A model generated the notes under the pieces. The model was given only the letters and a program-made list of their open reading frames with translations. It was not told the DNA's origin and ran no database searches. From Pleomorphomonas sp. PLEO (GTDB taxonomy: Bacteria; Pseudomonadota; Alphaproteobacteria; Rhizobiales; Pleomorphomonadaceae), in assembly GCF_041320595.1 (NCBI RefSeq), contig NZ_CP166625.1, positions 5,392,001-5,456,000 of the forward strand: a stretch of 64,000 nucleotides of DNA, written 5' to 3'. The translations under genes and the position numbers were made by a program. Shown piece by piece: positions 26,535 through 35,436 of the stretch; position 1 is the first letter of the stretch, and the number at the start of each line of letters is the position of its first letter.

Positions 26535-28109
26535 TCACTTCGGCCAGACGAAGGTCGTCGGCAGATGCTGGTAGAGCCAGGTCTCGGTCAGCGTCTTGTC
26601 GCCGGCGCGGAGATAGAGGCGCATGTCGACCGGGTTGGGACCATCACCCTTGAAATCGAACACAGCACGCCAGCGGGTCGTACCGACCACTGGCAGCGTG
26701 TAGACCCCAGAGATTGAGCCGGAAGACGCCGACACCACCGCCTCAACGCCCGATGACTGGTTGTAGTCCTTGAGGTCGCCACCGTCGAAATCGATCACAT
26801 ATTTGACGACACCAGCCGGACGCTCCTGACCGGGAACGCCACCAAAGCCGAGACGTGTCGAGTAGACACGGCCGACCGAAGCCGGACGCGGCTCATTGGA
26901 ACCCCAAGTCAGACGATAGTCGAAGGCAATCTCGCTGCCCTTGCTGGCCGGCTCCGCCGGCAGCCAGTAAGCGACGATGTTGTCGTGGATTTCGTCATCG
27001 GTGGCAATCTCGACGAGTTGCACGGCGCCGTCGCCCCACTCCCCCTTTGGCTCCACCCACACCGTCGACCGTTTCTCGTAGAAAACGCCGTCGTCCTGGT
27101 AGTCCTCGAAATTGCGGTCACGCTGGCAGAGGCCAAAGCCTTTGACGTTCTTGTCGACAAAGGTCGACGTCATCACGTTGAGCGGGTTGTTGAGTGGTCG
27201 CCAGACGCGCTCGCCGGCACCGTTCCAGATCGACAGACCATCCGAATCGTGAATTTCCGGCCGCCAGTCGGGCGCCCGCTGACGGTTGGTCTCGTCGTAC
27301 CAGAACATCGACGTGAGGGCCGCGACACCGAAGCGGGCGATGTCTTCGCGGGGATAGAAGCGCACGGCCATATCCATGACGACCGTCCGATCTTCGTCGC
27401 GGCTGACGTCCCACCGCACGGCGCCGGAAACGCGGGGCCCTTCCAGGTCGGCATAGATGGCGAACTGGCCGTCCTTGGAGGCGCCGAAATAGAAATTGGT
27501 GAAGCGCGGGAATTCCTCAGGCGTCGGCATGGCGACGTCGATGGCCAGCGCGCGTGCCGACAGACCGTATTGATCGAGTGCACCCGACGAGCGGAAATAG
27601 GCGGCACCAAGGAAAGCCAACCAGTCGCGCTGGCCGGTCTCGTCCATGACGCGGAAGCCGGCAAAGCCAATGTCGCCAGGCAGGCCGGCCGCCGGATTAT
27701 CCTTGGGGATGGTGAAGTAGTCGGGCGAGTAGAGGACTTCCTGCGCCTTGTCGCCGTCGATCAGGTAGATGCCGACCGGCAGCTTGAAATAGCGGCCCAG
27801 ATGGAAGAAGCGAAGCGGCGCTTTGCCGCCGGCAGCCTGCACCGTATGGTCGTCCTTGAACTTGATTTCCCAATGTCGATCGTAGTCGATGGCTTCGAGG
27901 GCATCGAAGGCGCGTGGCACCTCCGGCACATAGGCGGCAGCGGCGCGGTCTTTCGCGGCCGTCATCAACTTGCTGAAGGAAAAGGGCTTGGGCTTGCCGA
28001 GCCTGGTCGACGCCTCGACGGCGCGCGCCTCGGTCACGGAAAGGTTCGGGACGAGCCCGAGGGCGGCCAGCATGGCCAGAAGGTCACGGCGGGTGAGCTC
28101 GGACGACAT
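26535..28109 (-). CDS. Periplasmic glucan biosynthesis protein (OpgG/OpgD family)
   Basis: 524 residues, matching the MdoG/OpgG/OpgD family that builds or branches osmoregulated periplasmic beta-glucans. The N-terminus has a twin-arginine signal (LTRRDLLAML, about 5-14), as in OpgD. Family blocks include YDRHWEIKFK, GYFKLPVG-like YFKLPVGIYLID and DIARFGVAALTSMFWYDE. No opgH glycosyltransferase is in the window, so substrate supply is encoded elsewhere. OpgG and OpgD cannot be separated by eye; Tat export favours OpgD. Confidence 0.9.
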   Translation of the reverse strand: MSSELTRRDLLAMLAALGLVPNLSVTEARAVEASTRLGKPKPFSFSKLMTAAKDRAAAAYVPEVPRAFDALEAIDYDRHWEIKFKDDHTVQAAGGKAPLRFFHLGRYFKLPVGIYLIDGDKAQEVLYSPDYFTIPKDNPAAGLPGDIGFAGFRVMDETGQRDWLAFLGAAYFRSSGALDQYGLSARALAIDVAMPTPEEFPRFTNFYFGASKDGQFAIYADLEGPRVSGAVRWDVSRDEDRTVVMDMAVRFYPREDIARFGVAALTSMFWYDETNRQRAPDWRPEIHDSDGLSIWNGAGERVWRPLNNPLNVMTSTFVDKNVKGFGLCQRDRNFEDYQDDGVFYEKRSTVWVEPKGEWGDGAVQLVEIATDDEIHDNIVAYWLPAEPASKGSEIAFDYRLTWGSNEPRPASVGRVYSTRLGFGGVPGQERPAGVVKYVIDFDGGDLKDYNQSSGVEAVVSASSGSISGVYTLPVVGTTRWRAVFDFKGDGPNPVDMRLYLRAGDKTLTETWLYQHLPTTFVWPK

Positions 28110-28238
28110 GAGAGGGTATTACTCCGGCGAAGATCGGCACCCACTTTGCCGGCTGATACCGGGGCGAGGCGCGACGGGCGCATACATAGACCGATCAAGG
28201 CTCGACGAACAGTAGGCGAACGCGGCATAACTAATGTG

Positions 28239-30434
28239 ATGATTGATGATTCCCGACAATCCCACCCTCCGGACGAGCGGCTGTTCGAGCGCCTTACCGG
28301 CACGGTGGAGCGCGTTACCTTCCACAACGAGGAAAATGGCTTCTCGGTGCTGAAGGTGCGCGTGCGCGGCCGCAAGGATCCGGTGGCCGTTGTCGGTCAC
28401 GTTCCGACGATTGCCGCCGGCGAAAAGATCGACGCCGAGGGCCAATGGATGACCGACAAGGTCCACGGCCTGCAATTCCGCGCCGATCGCATCGAAACGA
28501 ACGAGCCGACCGGCAAGGACGCGGTGATTCGTTTTCTCGGCTCCGGCCTGATTTCTGGGGTCGGGCCAGCCATGGCCGAGCGCATCGTGCAGGTGTTCGG
28601 CGCCAAGGCGCTCGACGTCATCGAGAAAGAGCCGATGCGGCTCGTCACCGTTCCTGGCCTCGGCAAACAGACCGCCTCCCGCATTGCCGAGAGCTATCGC
28701 GAGCGCAAAGCGGTGAAGGACGTGATGATCGCCTTCCAGGACAAGGGCATCGCCACGGCGCGTGCCGTCTCCATCTGGAAGGTGCTGGGTCCGGACGCGG
28801 TGAAGCTGGTGGAGGAAGATCCCTACCGTCTTGCCCGCGAGGTACGCGGCATCGGCTTTGCGGGCGCCGACGAGATTGCCGAGAAGTTCGGCATCAACCG
28901 ATCCGCGCCGGAGCGCATCAGGGCCGGCATCGCCCACGCCATCGAAAGCGCCGCCGACGACGGCCATACCGCCGTGCCGCGCGCCGATGTGTTCGAACGA
29001 GCCGAGCGCCTGCTGGGCATCGACGCCGACGCCGTCGCGGCTGAAGTGGAGGGGGCGATCGCCCAGGGCGAAGTCGAAACCTTCGACATCGACGGCACGG
29101 CTTATCTGGCCGTTCGTCGCCTCGCTCGCTTCGAGCGCTCCGTCGCCAGCCGCCTGAAAGCATTGGCCGAGGGGCGACCACCCTGGGGGCGGATCGATGT
29201 CGACACCGCCGTCGAGCGCTTCGAGACACGAAAGGGCATGAAGCTCAGCCCATCGCAGCACGAGGCGCTGGCGTTGGTGGCTGGTGCGAAAGTGTCAGTG
29301 ATCACCGGCGGCCCGGGCGTCGGCAAGACGACGCTGCTCGAAGCGCTACTGGCCACCGTCGCGGCGGCAAAGCTGACGGTGGCGCTGGCCGCCCCAACCG
29401 GCCGGGCAGCCCGCCGCATGGCCGAACAGGCCGGGCGCGAGGCGAAGACGATCCATCGTCTCCTGGAAATCGACCCGACCACCGGTGGCTTCAAACGCTC
29501 GGCGTCCGAACCGCTGGAGGCCGACGTTGTGGTGATCGATGAGGCGTCGATGGTCGACGTGCCGCTGATGGCCGCGCTGGTCGAGGCCATCCCGCTCAAC
29601 GCGGCGCTCATTCTGATCGGCGACGTCGATCAGTTGCCGTCCGTCGGGCCGGGACAGGTGCTCGCCGACGTCATTGCCTCCGGCCTGGTGCCGGTCGCCC
29701 GGCTCACCGAGATCTTCCGGCAGGCCGAGGAAAGCAGGATTATCGTCAACGCCCACCGCATCAACCGTGGCGAATGGCCCGAACCGCCGCCCTCCGGTGA
29801 GCTTGCCGATTTCTACGTCATCGAAGCGCGCGGCGCCGACGACGCGCTCGCCAAGATCCTGGAGGTGGTGGGCAACCGCATTCCACGCCGCTTCGGACTC
29901 GATGCGATGCGCGACGTGCAGGTCATCACGCCGATGCAGAAGGGCATCTGTGGCGCTCGGAATCTCAACGACCGCCTTGCCGAGCTGCTGAACGGCGCGC
30001 CGCTCGACCGCATCGAGCGCTTCGGTCAGACTTATGCCACCGGCGACAAGGTGATGCAGATCGAGAATGACTACGATCGCGACGTGTTCAACGGCGACCT
30101 CGGCATTCTCAAAAGGATCCGGCAGACAGAGGACGAGATCGTCGTTTCCTTCGACGGTCGCGACGTCAAATACGGCCTTGAGGATCTTGAGTCGCTGACG
30201 CGCGCCTATGCCATCACCATTCACAAGAGCCAAGGCTCGGAATACCCGGCAGTGGTGATCCCGCTCTTGCGCGACCATGCGATCATGCTGGCCCGCAACC
30301 TCCTCTACACGGCGGCGACGCGCGGCCGGCAACTGGTCGTTCTGGTGGCGGAACCACGGGCGCTTGAGATGGCGCTTTCCGGCGACCGGATCCGACGCCG
30401 CTTTACACGTCTTAAGTCGATGTTGGCCGGCTGA
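28239..30434 (+). CDS. recD2: RecD2-type ATP-dependent DNA helicase
   Basis: Superfamily 1B 5'-3' helicase of the RecD-like family not bound to RecBC. 731 residues. An N-terminal OB-like domain (about 15-90) and helix-hairpin-helix repeats (about 98-215) are followed by the motor: Walker A GGPGVGKT (357-364), Walker B VVIDEASMVD, QLPSVGPGQVL, and the C-terminal YAITIHKSQGSEYP and YTAATRGRQLVV. The same frame stays open far upstream across the opposite-strand glucan gene. I place the start at ATG 28239, where the family sequence begins (FERLTGTVERVTFHNEENGF). Confidence 0.93.
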   Translation: MIDDSRQSHPPDERLFERLTGTVERVTFHNEENGFSVLKVRVRGRKDPVAVVGHVPTIAAGEKIDAEGQWMTDKVHGLQFRADRIETNEPTGKDAVIRFLGSGLISGVGPAMAERIVQVFGAKALDVIEKEPMRLVTVPGLGKQTASRIAESYRERKAVKDVMIAFQDKGIATARAVSIWKVLGPDAVKLVEEDPYRLAREVRGIGFAGADEIAEKFGINRSAPERIRAGIAHAIESAADDGHTAVPRADVFERAERLLGIDADAVAAEVEGAIAQGEVETFDIDGTAYLAVRRLARFERSVASRLKALAEGRPPWGRIDVDTAVERFETRKGMKLSPSQHEALALVAGAKVSVITGGPGVGKTTLLEALLATVAAAKLTVALAAPTGRAARRMAEQAGREAKTIHRLLEIDPTTGGFKRSASEPLEADVVVIDEASMVDVPLMAALVEAIPLNAALILIGDVDQLPSVGPGQVLADVIASGLVPVARLTEIFRQAEESRIIVNAHRINRGEWPEPPPSGELADFYVIEARGADDALAKILEVVGNRIPRRFGLDAMRDVQVITPMQKGICGARNLNDRLAELLNGAPLDRIERFGQTYATGDKVMQIENDYDRDVFNGDLGILKRIRQTEDEIVVSFDGRDVKYGLEDLESLTRAYAITIHKSQGSEYPAVVIPLLRDHAIMLARNLLYTAATRGRQLVVLVAEPRALEMALSGDRIRRRFTRLKSMLAG

Positions 30435-30615
30435 CCCGTCCCGGACGACAGGTGATTGACGCTTCGAAATGCCCGTTTCGTGCCGCGTCGCTTGAAGCCG
30501 GACGTCGGCATAAGCGGTCCCAATTGCATGCTTTGATTGGTCAGAAAGCCATTTGCCCTCGCCTTGGCTTACGCGTAACGTCGGGGAACAACGATCTAAT
30601 TCGGGAGGCGGGTCG

Positions 30616-32862
30616 ATGGTGGATCTCGGGGTGCGTGAGGGACTGACGGACGGTGGGGTCCGGGCGATCACCGAGGGAACCCATGGTGATCCCTTTGCAC
30701 TGCTGGGGCCGCATCGGGTATCCGGCGCACGCACGGTGATCCGTACTTTCAAGCCCAATGCTCGCGCCATCACATTGATTTCAGCCGATGGGCGCAAGCT
30801 CACCGACTTCCAGCATGTCGAGGGTGGTCTTTGGGTCGCCTTTGCGCAAGGCGATCCGGGTCTCTACCGTCTCCACGTCGAGTGGCCGAACAGCAGCCAG
30901 GAGTCAGAAGACCCCTACTCCTTCGGGCCGTTGCTCGGCGAGATGGACGTCTATTTGCTCGCCGAGGGCCAACACCGGCACCTCGCCGACATGCTGGGCG
31001 CCGTGGTTACCGAGGTAGGCGGCGTGCCGGGCGTTCGTTTTGCCGTCTGGGCACCCAACGCACGGCGCGTCTCGGTGGTGGGCAACTTCAATTCCTGGGA
31101 CGGCCGTCGCCATCCGATGCGGCTGCGTCGCGAATGCGGCGTCTGGGAGCTGTTCATTCCACGCCTTCCCATCGGCGAAGCTTACAAATACGAGATCATC
31201 GGCGCACAGGGCGAACTTCTGCCGGACAAGGCTGATCCTGTCGCCCGCCAATATGAACTGGCACCGGCGACGGCCTCCATCGTCGCCGATCCCAAGCCGT
31301 TCGAGTGGCATGACGCCACCTTCATGCGTAACCGCCCCGCCTTCCAGTCGAAGACGGCGCCGCTCACCATTTACGAGCTTCATGCCGGCTCCTGGCAGCG
31401 GCCGGACGGTAAGCCGGTAACTTGGCGCTTCCTTGCCGAGCATCTGGTCGCCTACGTCAAGCACATGGGCTTCACCCATATCGAGCTGTTGCCGATCATG
31501 GAGCATCCGTTTGGCGGCTCTTGGGGCTACCAGCCGCTCGGTTTGTTCGCACCAACCGCCCGCTACGGTTCGCCGGCCGACTTCGCCCGCTTCGTCGACG
31601 CCTGCCACGAAGCTGGCATCGGCGTCCTTCTCGACTGGGTGCCGGCGCATTTTCCGACCGATGCTCACGGCCTTGCGCATTTCGACGGCACGCCGCTTTA
31701 CGAACACCGGGATCCGCGCGAAGGCTTTCACCAGGACTGGAACACGCTGATCTACAACTTCGGCCGCACCGAAGTGATCGGCTTCCTGGTGGCGTCGGCG
31801 CTGGAATGGCTGAGGCGCTTCCACATCGACGGCCTCAGGGTCGACGCCGTCGCGTCGATGCTCTACCGCGACTATTCGCGCAAGCCGGGCGAATGGATCC
31901 CCAACAAGTATGGCGGCCGGGAAAACCTGGAAGCCGTATCGTTCATCAAGCACCTCAACGGCGTCATCGCCCATGAAGTGCCCGATGCCCTGATGATTGC
32001 CGAGGAATCCACAGCCTGGCCGGGCGTTACCGCCGCGCTCGCCGATGGCGGCCTGGGCTTTTCCTACAAATGGAACATGGGCTGGATGCACGACTCGCTC
32101 GACTATTTCGCGCTCGAGCCCATCCATCGCAAGTTTCACCACAATCAGCTGACCTTCGCGCTGATGTACGCCTACTCAGAGCGCTTCGTGCTGCCGCTCA
32201 GCCACGACGAGGTGGTGCATGGCAAGCGCTCAATCTTCGGCCGTATGCCCGGCGACGAGTGGCAGCGCTTCGCCAACATCCGCGCCTACTACGCCTTCAT
32301 GTGGACGCACCCCGGCAAGAAGCTGACGTTCATGGGCAACGAGATCGCCCAGGGCCGGGAATGGAACAACGACGGCACCATCGACCTCTGGCTGGAGGGC
32401 CGGGCGAGCAACCTCGGCGTCCAGCGGCTGATGCGCGACCTCAACACGCTTTACCGGGCCGAGCCGGCGCTGCACGCCCGCGACTTCGAGCCGGAAGGCT
32501 TCCAGTGGGTAGTGGTGGACGACAACGAGCAATCGACGCTCGCTTATATGCGCTGGGGCTTCGAGACGGATGCGCCTTGCCTCGTCGTCGGTAATTTCAC
32601 ACCGGTGCCGCGCTCGGGCTACCGGGTGGGTGTGCCGCGCGCCGGCCTTTGGCGCGAAGTGTTCAACTCCGACGCCGAGATTTATGGCGGCTCCAACATG
32701 GGCAACAAGGGGCGGCTCACGGCTTCGGACACTGCGAGCCACGGCATGAATTTCTCGCTGGACCTGACCTTGCCGCCGCTCTCCGTCGTCATCCTGCGCT
32801 GGGATGGAGAGGTGCCGGCCGTGGAGCCGAAACCGGCAAAGAAAAGCAAGGCGCAGAGCTGA
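30616..32862 (+). CDS. glgB: 1,4-alpha-glucan branching enzyme
   Basis: 748-residue GH13 enzyme that adds alpha-1,6 branches to glycogen. An extra N-terminal carbohydrate module (about 20-110), a CBM48 (about 125-215) and the catalytic barrel follow. The nucleophile Asp is in [12 protein letters not shown], the acid Glu in LMIAEEST and the third carboxylate in [13 protein letters not shown] 30616 has a GGGAGG site; the frame is open to 30553. No other glg gene is near, so it is separated from the usual glycogen cluster. Confidence 0.96.
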   Translation: MVDLGVREGLTDGGVRAITEGTHGDPFALLGPHRVSGARTVIRTFKPNARAITLISADGRKLTDFQHVEGGLWVAFAQGDPGLYRLHVEWPNSSQESEDPYSFGPLLGEMDVYLLAEGQHRHLADMLGAVVTEVGGVPGVRFAVWAPNARRVSVVGNFNSWDGRRHPMRLRRECGVWELFIPRLPIGEAYKYEIIGAQGELLPDKADPVARQYELAPATASIVADPKPFEWHDATFMRNRPAFQSKTAPLTIYELHAGSWQRPDGKPVTWRFLAEHLVAYVKHMGFTHIELLPIMEHPFGGSWGYQPLGLFAPTARYGSPADFARFVDACHEAGIGVLLDWVPAHFPTDAHGLAHFDGTPLYEHRDPREGFHQDWNTLIYNFGRTEVIGFLVASALEWLRRFHIDGLRVDAVASMLYRDYSRKPGEWIPNKYGGRENLEAVSFIKHLNGVIAHEVPDALMIAEESTAWPGVTAALADGGLGFSYKWNMGWMHDSLDYFALEPIHRKFHHNQLTFALMYAYSERFVLPLSHDEVVHGKRSIFGRMPGDEWQRFANIRAYYAFMWTHPGKKLTFMGNEIAQGREWNNDGTIDLWLEGRASNLGVQRLMRDLNTLYRAEPALHARDFEPEGFQWVVVDDNEQSTLAYMRWGFETDAPCLVVGNFTPVPRSGYRVGVPRAGLWREVFNSDAEIYGGSNMGNKGRLTASDTASHGMNFSLDLTLPPLSVVILRWDGEVPAVEPKPAKKSKAQS

Positions 32863-32878
32863 GACGTCTCGCCTGGAT

Positions 32879-32899
32879 GGGAGGCCGACGAGGCCTCCC
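32879..32899. terminator. Bidirectional hairpin between glgB and dapE
   Basis: GGGAGGCC (32879-32886) pairs with GGCCTCCC (32892-32899) around a 5-base loop, between the convergent stops of glgB and dapE. Its last base overlaps the dapE stop codon. There is no clear T-run. Confidence 0.6.
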
Positions 32900-34083
32900 T
32901 ACTCTGCGAAATACCTGTCCAGGAACGTTCTGTAGATCGCTTTCAAACGGTGAAGATCGTCAAGCGCGACGTTCTCGTCGACCTTGTGCATGGTCTGGCC
33001 GACGAGGCCGAACTCGACAACCGGACAGTAGGTCTTGATGAAGCGCGCGTCCGAGGTGCCGCCGGTGGTGGATAGTTCCGGCCGGCGGCCGGTGACTGCC
33101 TCGACCGCATCGGACAGACCGCCGATCAGCGTCGCATCGTGGGTCAGGAAAGAGACGGCGTTGGTCGGCTCGAACGTCAGTTCATAGGCGAGTGGCTCCG
33201 ACCGACCAGTGCGTAGTGGCGCCGCCTCGATTGCATAGCGCACTCGCGCCGCGATCTCTTCATGGAGCGCCTCGACCGTCCAGATGTCGTTGAAGCGGAT
33301 GTTGAAGGCGATCTCCACTTCGGCCGGCACGACGTTGGTGGCGCGGTTGCCCGTCTCCACCGAGGTGACTTCGAGGTTGGACGGTTGGAAGCGCTCGTTG
33401 CCGACGTCGAACGGCGGATCCATCAGGGCAGCGATCACGGACGGCGCTACGCGCAGCGGATTATCGGCAAGATGCGGGTAAGCGACGTGGCCCTGAACGC
33501 CCTTCAACTTGACGAAACCTGACAGAGAACCACGCCGGCCGACCTTGACCATATCGCCGAGGGCAGTCGGGTTAGTCGGTTCGCCGACGATGGCGTGGCT
33601 GAAGCGCTCACCGCGCTTCACTGCCCAGTCGAGCAGCTTCACCGTGCCGTTGATCGACGGCCCCTCCTCGTCGCCGGTGATGAGAAAGGAGATGCGACCG
33701 CCAAAGTCGTCATTATCCTCGACGAAATCGAGGACAGCCGCGACGAAGGCAGCGATGCCGCCCTTCATGTCGACGGCGCCGCGGCCGTAGAGCCTGCCCC
33801 CCTCGATGTCGCCGGCAAACGGTCCGTGGCTCCAGAGCTCCGGCTTGCCCGGCGGCACCACGTCGGTGTGACCGGCAAAGGTGAGATGGCGATTGCCGGC
33901 ACCGATGCCGGCGAAAAGGTTCTCGATGTCGGGCGTGCCCGAGTCGCTGAAGATGGGTCGTTTCACCTGAAACCCGGCCGGCGCCAACAGCTTGTCCAGA
34001 AAGGCGAGTGCCCCACCCTCGGCTGGCGTCACCGAGGGACACATCAGAAGGTCGCGAGCGATGGCGACGGGATCGTGGGGCAT
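32899..34083 (-). CDS. dapE: Succinyl-diaminopimelate desuccinylase
   Basis: 394-residue M20 zinc peptidase-type enzyme that frees L,L-diaminopimelate from its N-succinyl form in lysine and murein synthesis. Metal-binding and catalytic blocks are FAGHTDVVPPG, GRGAVDMKGG and LITGDEEGPSINGT, and the C-terminal ligand is in the GQTMHKVDENV region. It lies downstream of dapD on the same strand, but a family B repeat and a possible terminator fill the 174-base gap. Confidence 0.96.
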   Translation of the reverse strand: MPHDPVAIARDLLMCPSVTPAEGGALAFLDKLLAPAGFQVKRPIFSDSGTPDIENLFAGIGAGNRHLTFAGHTDVVPPGKPELWSHGPFAGDIEGGRLYGRGAVDMKGGIAAFVAAVLDFVEDNDDFGGRISFLITGDEEGPSINGTVKLLDWAVKRGERFSHAIVGEPTNPTALGDMVKVGRRGSLSGFVKLKGVQGHVAYPHLADNPLRVAPSVIAALMDPPFDVGNERFQPSNLEVTSVETGNRATNVVPAEVEIAFNIRFNDIWTVEALHEEIAARVRYAIEAAPLRTGRSEPLAYELTFEPTNAVSFLTHDATLIGGLSDAVEAVTGRRPELSTTGGTSDARFIKTYCPVVEFGLVGQTMHKVDENVALDDLHRLKAIYRTFLDRYFAE

Positions 34084-34095
34084 GTCCTTCTCCTA

Positions 34096-34193
34096 GAGCT
34101 TTTCCGCTGAAATCATGTTCACCGGAAAAGCTCCGTCCTTTGTAAAGACGCAACTCCGGACGCAAAACCGGTTTCCACTTTTGCTGGAGTTGC
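34096..34193. repeat. Composite palindromic repeat, family B (reverse orientation)
   Basis: Two stem-loops in tandem. GAGCTTTTCCG (34096-34106) pairs with CGGAAAAGCTC (34123-34133). GCAACTCC (34150-34157) and GGAGTTGC (34186-34193) enclose a core that, on the opposite strand, matches the repeat at 8391-8434 (AAAAGTGG, ACCGG, TTTTGC). It fits the common Rhizobiales intergenic palindromes. Confidence 0.75.
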
Positions 34194-34205
34194 TCAAGAA
34201 TGCAA

Positions 34206-34231
34206 ACGGCCGGCAGTTTCCCACCGGCCGT
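34206..34231 (-). terminator. Hairpin downstream of dapD
   Basis: ACGGCCGG (34206-34213) pairs with CCGGCCGT (34224-34231) around a 10-base loop. On the minus strand it follows the dapD stop (34258) by 27 bases and leads into TTTGCATTCTT, a broken T-run. A moderate terminator or attenuator before dapE. Confidence 0.5.
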
Positions 34232-34257
34232 TCGGATAACACGAATTGACAGCTCGG

Positions 34258-35121
34258 TCAGTCGCGAAGCAACTCGTTGATCGAGGTCTTGGAGCGGGTC
34301 TGGGCGTCGACCTTCTTGACGATGACGGCGCAATAGGTCGACGGGCCCCAGTTCTGGCCGGGCAGCGGTTTGCCGGGGATCGAGCCGGAGACCACCACCG
34401 AATAGGGCGGGACCTTGCCCATGTGAATTTCACCGGTGGCGCGGTCGATGACCTTGGTCGACTTGCCGATGAAGACGCCCATGGAGATGACCGAACCCTC
34501 GCCGACAACGACACCTTCGACAACCTCGGAACGGGCGCCGATGAAGCAATTGTCCTCAATGATGGTCGGGCCGGCCTGCATCGGCTCGAGCACGCCGCCG
34601 ATGCCAACGCCACCCGAGAGGTGGACGTTCTTGCCGATCTGGGCGCAGGAACCGACGGTAACCCAGGTGTCAACCATGGTGGCGGTGTCGACATAGGCGC
34701 CGAGGTTGACGAAGGACGGCATCAACACCGCGCCCGGCGCGATATAAGCAGAGCGGCGGACGATGGCGCCGGGAACGGCGCGGAAGCCGGCGGCTTCATA
34801 GGCGGCGGCATCCATGCCCTCGAACTTCGAGGGGACCTTGTCCCACCAGGCGGCGCCACCGGGGGCACCGGCAATCAACGCCGTCGGCGTCAAGCGGAAG
34901 GAGAGCAGCACGGCCTTCTTGAGCCACTGGTTGACCACCCACTCGCCATCGATCTTCTCGGCGACGCGCGCCTTACCGCCATCAAGCAGATCGAGAGCCG
35001 CCTCGACGGCGTCGCGCACTTTGCCTTTCGTCTCCTGAGTGACGGAGGCGCGGTCCTCCCAAGCAACGTCGAGTGTGGCGGCGAGGTCGGCATAGGCGGC
35101 CGTGGCGGCAGTCTCGGTCAT
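34258..35121 (-). CDS. dapD: Tetrahydrodipicolinate N-succinyltransferase
   Basis: 287 residues. Transfers succinate from succinyl-CoA to tetrahydrodipicolinate in the lysine/DAP pathway. The C-terminal half (about 105-270) has hexapeptide repeats of a left-handed beta helix ([52 protein letters not shown]). The frame is open to 35154, but ATG 35121 has a GGAG site and starts the conserved protein. Confidence 0.96.
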   Translation of the reverse strand: MTETAATAAYADLAATLDVAWEDRASVTQETKGKVRDAVEAALDLLDGGKARVAEKIDGEWVVNQWLKKAVLLSFRLTPTALIAGAPGGAAWWDKVPSKFEGMDAAAYEAAGFRAVPGAIVRRSAYIAPGAVLMPSFVNLGAYVDTATMVDTWVTVGSCAQIGKNVHLSGGVGIGGVLEPMQAGPTIIEDNCFIGARSEVVEGVVVGEGSVISMGVFIGKSTKVIDRATGEIHMGKVPPYSVVVSGSIPGKPLPGQNWGPSTYCAVIVKKVDAQTRSKTSINELLRD

Positions 35122-35436
35122 GATGATCTCCGAATGGCCATGCAGGGTTGGCATCGGTTTCGTGCTTTAGGGGTTTTGCCCGGCGCGCGCAACAAAAGCG
35201 GCACTTGCCACGACACAACGCTTTACGCCTCTATGCCCGTCGCCGCGAAGATGGCACGGCATGACAACGGTCAGCTCAGACCGGCGAAACCATCTCCGAC
35301 TCAAAGGGTTATACCCGTCGCCATGGGGCGGAGATGGGCAAACCGGCGCCTGACGCTCCGAGAAGACAGCTCCAGGCGCCACAAGCAGAGGGTCGCATAA
35401 GTATTTATCTCGATAGCCCTTGCAGCTGGCAATCGA
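35122..35436. other. Intergenic region between dapD and the helicase gene; no gene seen
   Basis: It must contain the dapD promoter and the 3' end of the helicase transcript. A 7-bp inverted repeat, GGCGCCT (35345-35351) with AGGCGCC (35374-35380), is the only clear structure. No RNA gene is recognised. Confidence 0.45.

Noticed and set aside
26985-28238. An in-frame extension of over 400 codons upstream of recD2
   Set aside because: It is antisense to the glucan gene, whose sequence is clearly conserved. RecD2 family sequence begins at 28239, and long antisense frames are common in GC-rich DNA.
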